Source of the DNA: Marinovum sp048263515
GTDB taxonomy: Bacteria > Pseudomonadota > Alphaproteobacteria > Rhodobacterales > Rhodobacteraceae
Length of the DNA stretch: 64,000 nucleotides
Reading direction: 5' to 3'
Assembly (NCBI RefSeq): GCF_048263515.1
Contig: NZ_JBLXEC010000020.1
Location: forward strand, 1 to 64,000
Positions 63,202 to 64,000 of this stretch are shown here, piece after piece. The position numbers and the translations under genes were made by a program. Position 1 is the first letter of the stretch. Each line of letters starts with the position of its first letter. The notes beneath the pieces were generated by a model. That model was not told the DNA's origin. It saw only the letters and a list, made by a program, of their open reading frames with translations, and made no database searches.

Positions 63202-64000
63202 CTACCGGCTCTCGGCCCGCCCCGCCTCCTCGGCCTGCCAGGAGGCGGTGAGCCAGGACTTCCAAGCCGCGTAGAAGGCATCGAACGGCGCCCGGGCACG
63301 GGCAAAGGTCTCGCGGTTGGTCTCGCGGTAATCCGCCTCATAGACGCAGCTGTGTCGTCCGGGTCCGAGCAGCGCGGTCAGTTCCTGGCGCTGGGGCAGC
63401 AGCGCTTCGCCCAGGGCGGCGTGCAGCCGGGCGGCCTGGGCGCTGTGGGCGCGGTCGTCGAACCGGGTCAGCACCAGCCGCAGCGACTCCCAGGAGAACT
63501 GCAGCCCGGGCCGCCCCAGGGCCCGGGCGGTGCGGGTTTCGCGTTCTTCGATGCCGCGGAAGGCTTCGTGCAGCAGCTCCAGGAAGGCGCTGGCCTCGGC
63601 CGCCCCCCGGGGATCCGCGACAAGCGGCACCAGCACCATGTCGGCGGCGGCCAGGGCGGTGACGGTCAGCGGCCCGAGGGGGGCCCCTGTATCGATCAGC
63701 ACGGCGTCGTAGCGCGCCAGGACGCCCTCGGCGGCAAGCTGGTCGCCAAGCGCCTGCCAGGGCCTCCAGCTGCGGACCTGTGATTGCCAGAGCGGTATCT
63801 GCAGCCCCAGCCGGTGCAGCGCCGGCCCGGCGCCCAGCAGATCGACCCCGGGCCAGCGGCTGGCGGTGATCGCATCGGCGGCCGAGCGTTCCATCGCCTG
63901 GTCCATGGCCGCCTCCATCGGCACCGTGGGCTCGCCATGGTCCAGCCGGCGGCGGTTCTCCTGTCTGAGCTGGGTGCCGCAATGGCGCGCGATCATCGGG
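63202..64000 (-). CDS. ParA-type partition ATPase, C-terminal part (cut by window edge)
   Basis: The frame is open to the window end; about 266 residues are visible. YDAVLIDTGAPLGPLTVTAL corresponds to the Walker B region (DxxP-type), followed by ADMVLVPLVADPRGAAEA and LVLTRFDDRAHSAQAARLHA, the standard ParA/RepA order. The Walker A (KGGVGKT) part should lie to the right, outside the window. The protein would segregate a plasmid or chromid with a ParB partner. This is the main evidence that the window comes from an extrachromosomal replicon. An apparent ATG at 63996 is internal. Confidence 0.75.
   Translation of the reverse strand, partial: PMIARHCGTQLRQENRRRLDHGEPTVPMEAAMDQAMERSAADAITASRWPGVDLLGAGPALHRLGLQIPLWQSQVRSWRPWQALGDQLAAEGVLARYDAVLIDTGAPLGPLTVTALAAADMVLVPLVADPRGAAEASAFLELLHEAFRGIEERETRTARALGRPGLQFSWESLRLVLTRFDDRAHSAQAARLHAALGEALLPQRQELTALLGPGRHSCVYEADYRETNRETFARARAPFDAFYAAWKSWLTASWQAEEAGRAESR

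Noticed and set aside
1..64000. tRNA, rRNA genes or a replication origin
   Set aside because: I found no tRNA-like cloverleaf, rRNA segment, clear iteron array or DnaA-box cluster by eye; weak or unusual forms could be missed.

Overview
The window is GC-rich DNA whose protein families point to a marine Rhodobacterales (Roseobacter-group) alphaproteobacterium. It is most likely a plasmid or chromid. The right edge holds part of a ParA-type partition ATPase, the left edge a truncated IS1595-type transposase, and the middle a surface-polysaccharide and secreted-protein locus. From general knowledge, roseobacter 'biofilm plasmids' carry a rhamnose operon (rmlCBDA) with exopolysaccharide genes next to a RepA-type replicon. 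This window fits that picture, but no replication initiator is visible.

Layout: (1) 1-820, insertion-sequence debris. (2) 818-12881, an accessory module of two paralogous DNA-methyltransferase-like proteins, small unknown proteins, a possible PemK/MazF-fold protein, a membrane-anchored DUF2384 protein, two overlapping tyrosine-recombinase genes, and a double-HTH excisionase-like regulator. (3) 13163-18162, the dTDP-rhamnose operon rmlCBDA, divergent from a phosphomanno/glucomutase. (4) 18402-46274, a tandem series of RTX (Ca2+-binding, type I secreted) genes. Their N-terminal parts are all different: M10 metalloprotease, CAP domain, beta-propeller-like, CHRD, polysaccharide lyase, M64 peptidase, PPC repeats. 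Their C-terminal modules of roughly 230-360 residues are related. A glucuronyl C5-epimerase-like gene, an RgpF-like gene and a sulfotransferase gene lie within the series. (5) 46255-61527, a broken DUF2793 gene, glycosyltransferases, glmM, a methyltransferase, wecB, wecC and a Sec-secreted polysaccharide lyase. (6) 61623-64000, manC and partial parA.

How the genes fit together: rmlCBDA, wecBC, manC, the mutase and glmM would supply dTDP-rhamnose, UDP-ManNAc(A), GDP-mannose and amino-sugar precursors. The glycosyltransferases would assemble a polymer. The epimerase and sulfotransferase suggest a glycosaminoglycan-like, uronic-acid-containing, sulfated product. Two predicted lyases could trim it. 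The RTX proteins would be secreted into the same matrix. No type I transporter (HlyB/HlyD/TolC), Wzx/Wzy or ABC exporter lies in the window, so export must be encoded elsewhere.

The strongest candidate for an undescribed system is this set of RTX proteins with different catalytic or binding heads on one shared C-terminal module. It shows gene conversion (597 identical bases between two members 16.7 kb apart), mosaicism, a decaying member, and a 57-residue 'tail-only' member.
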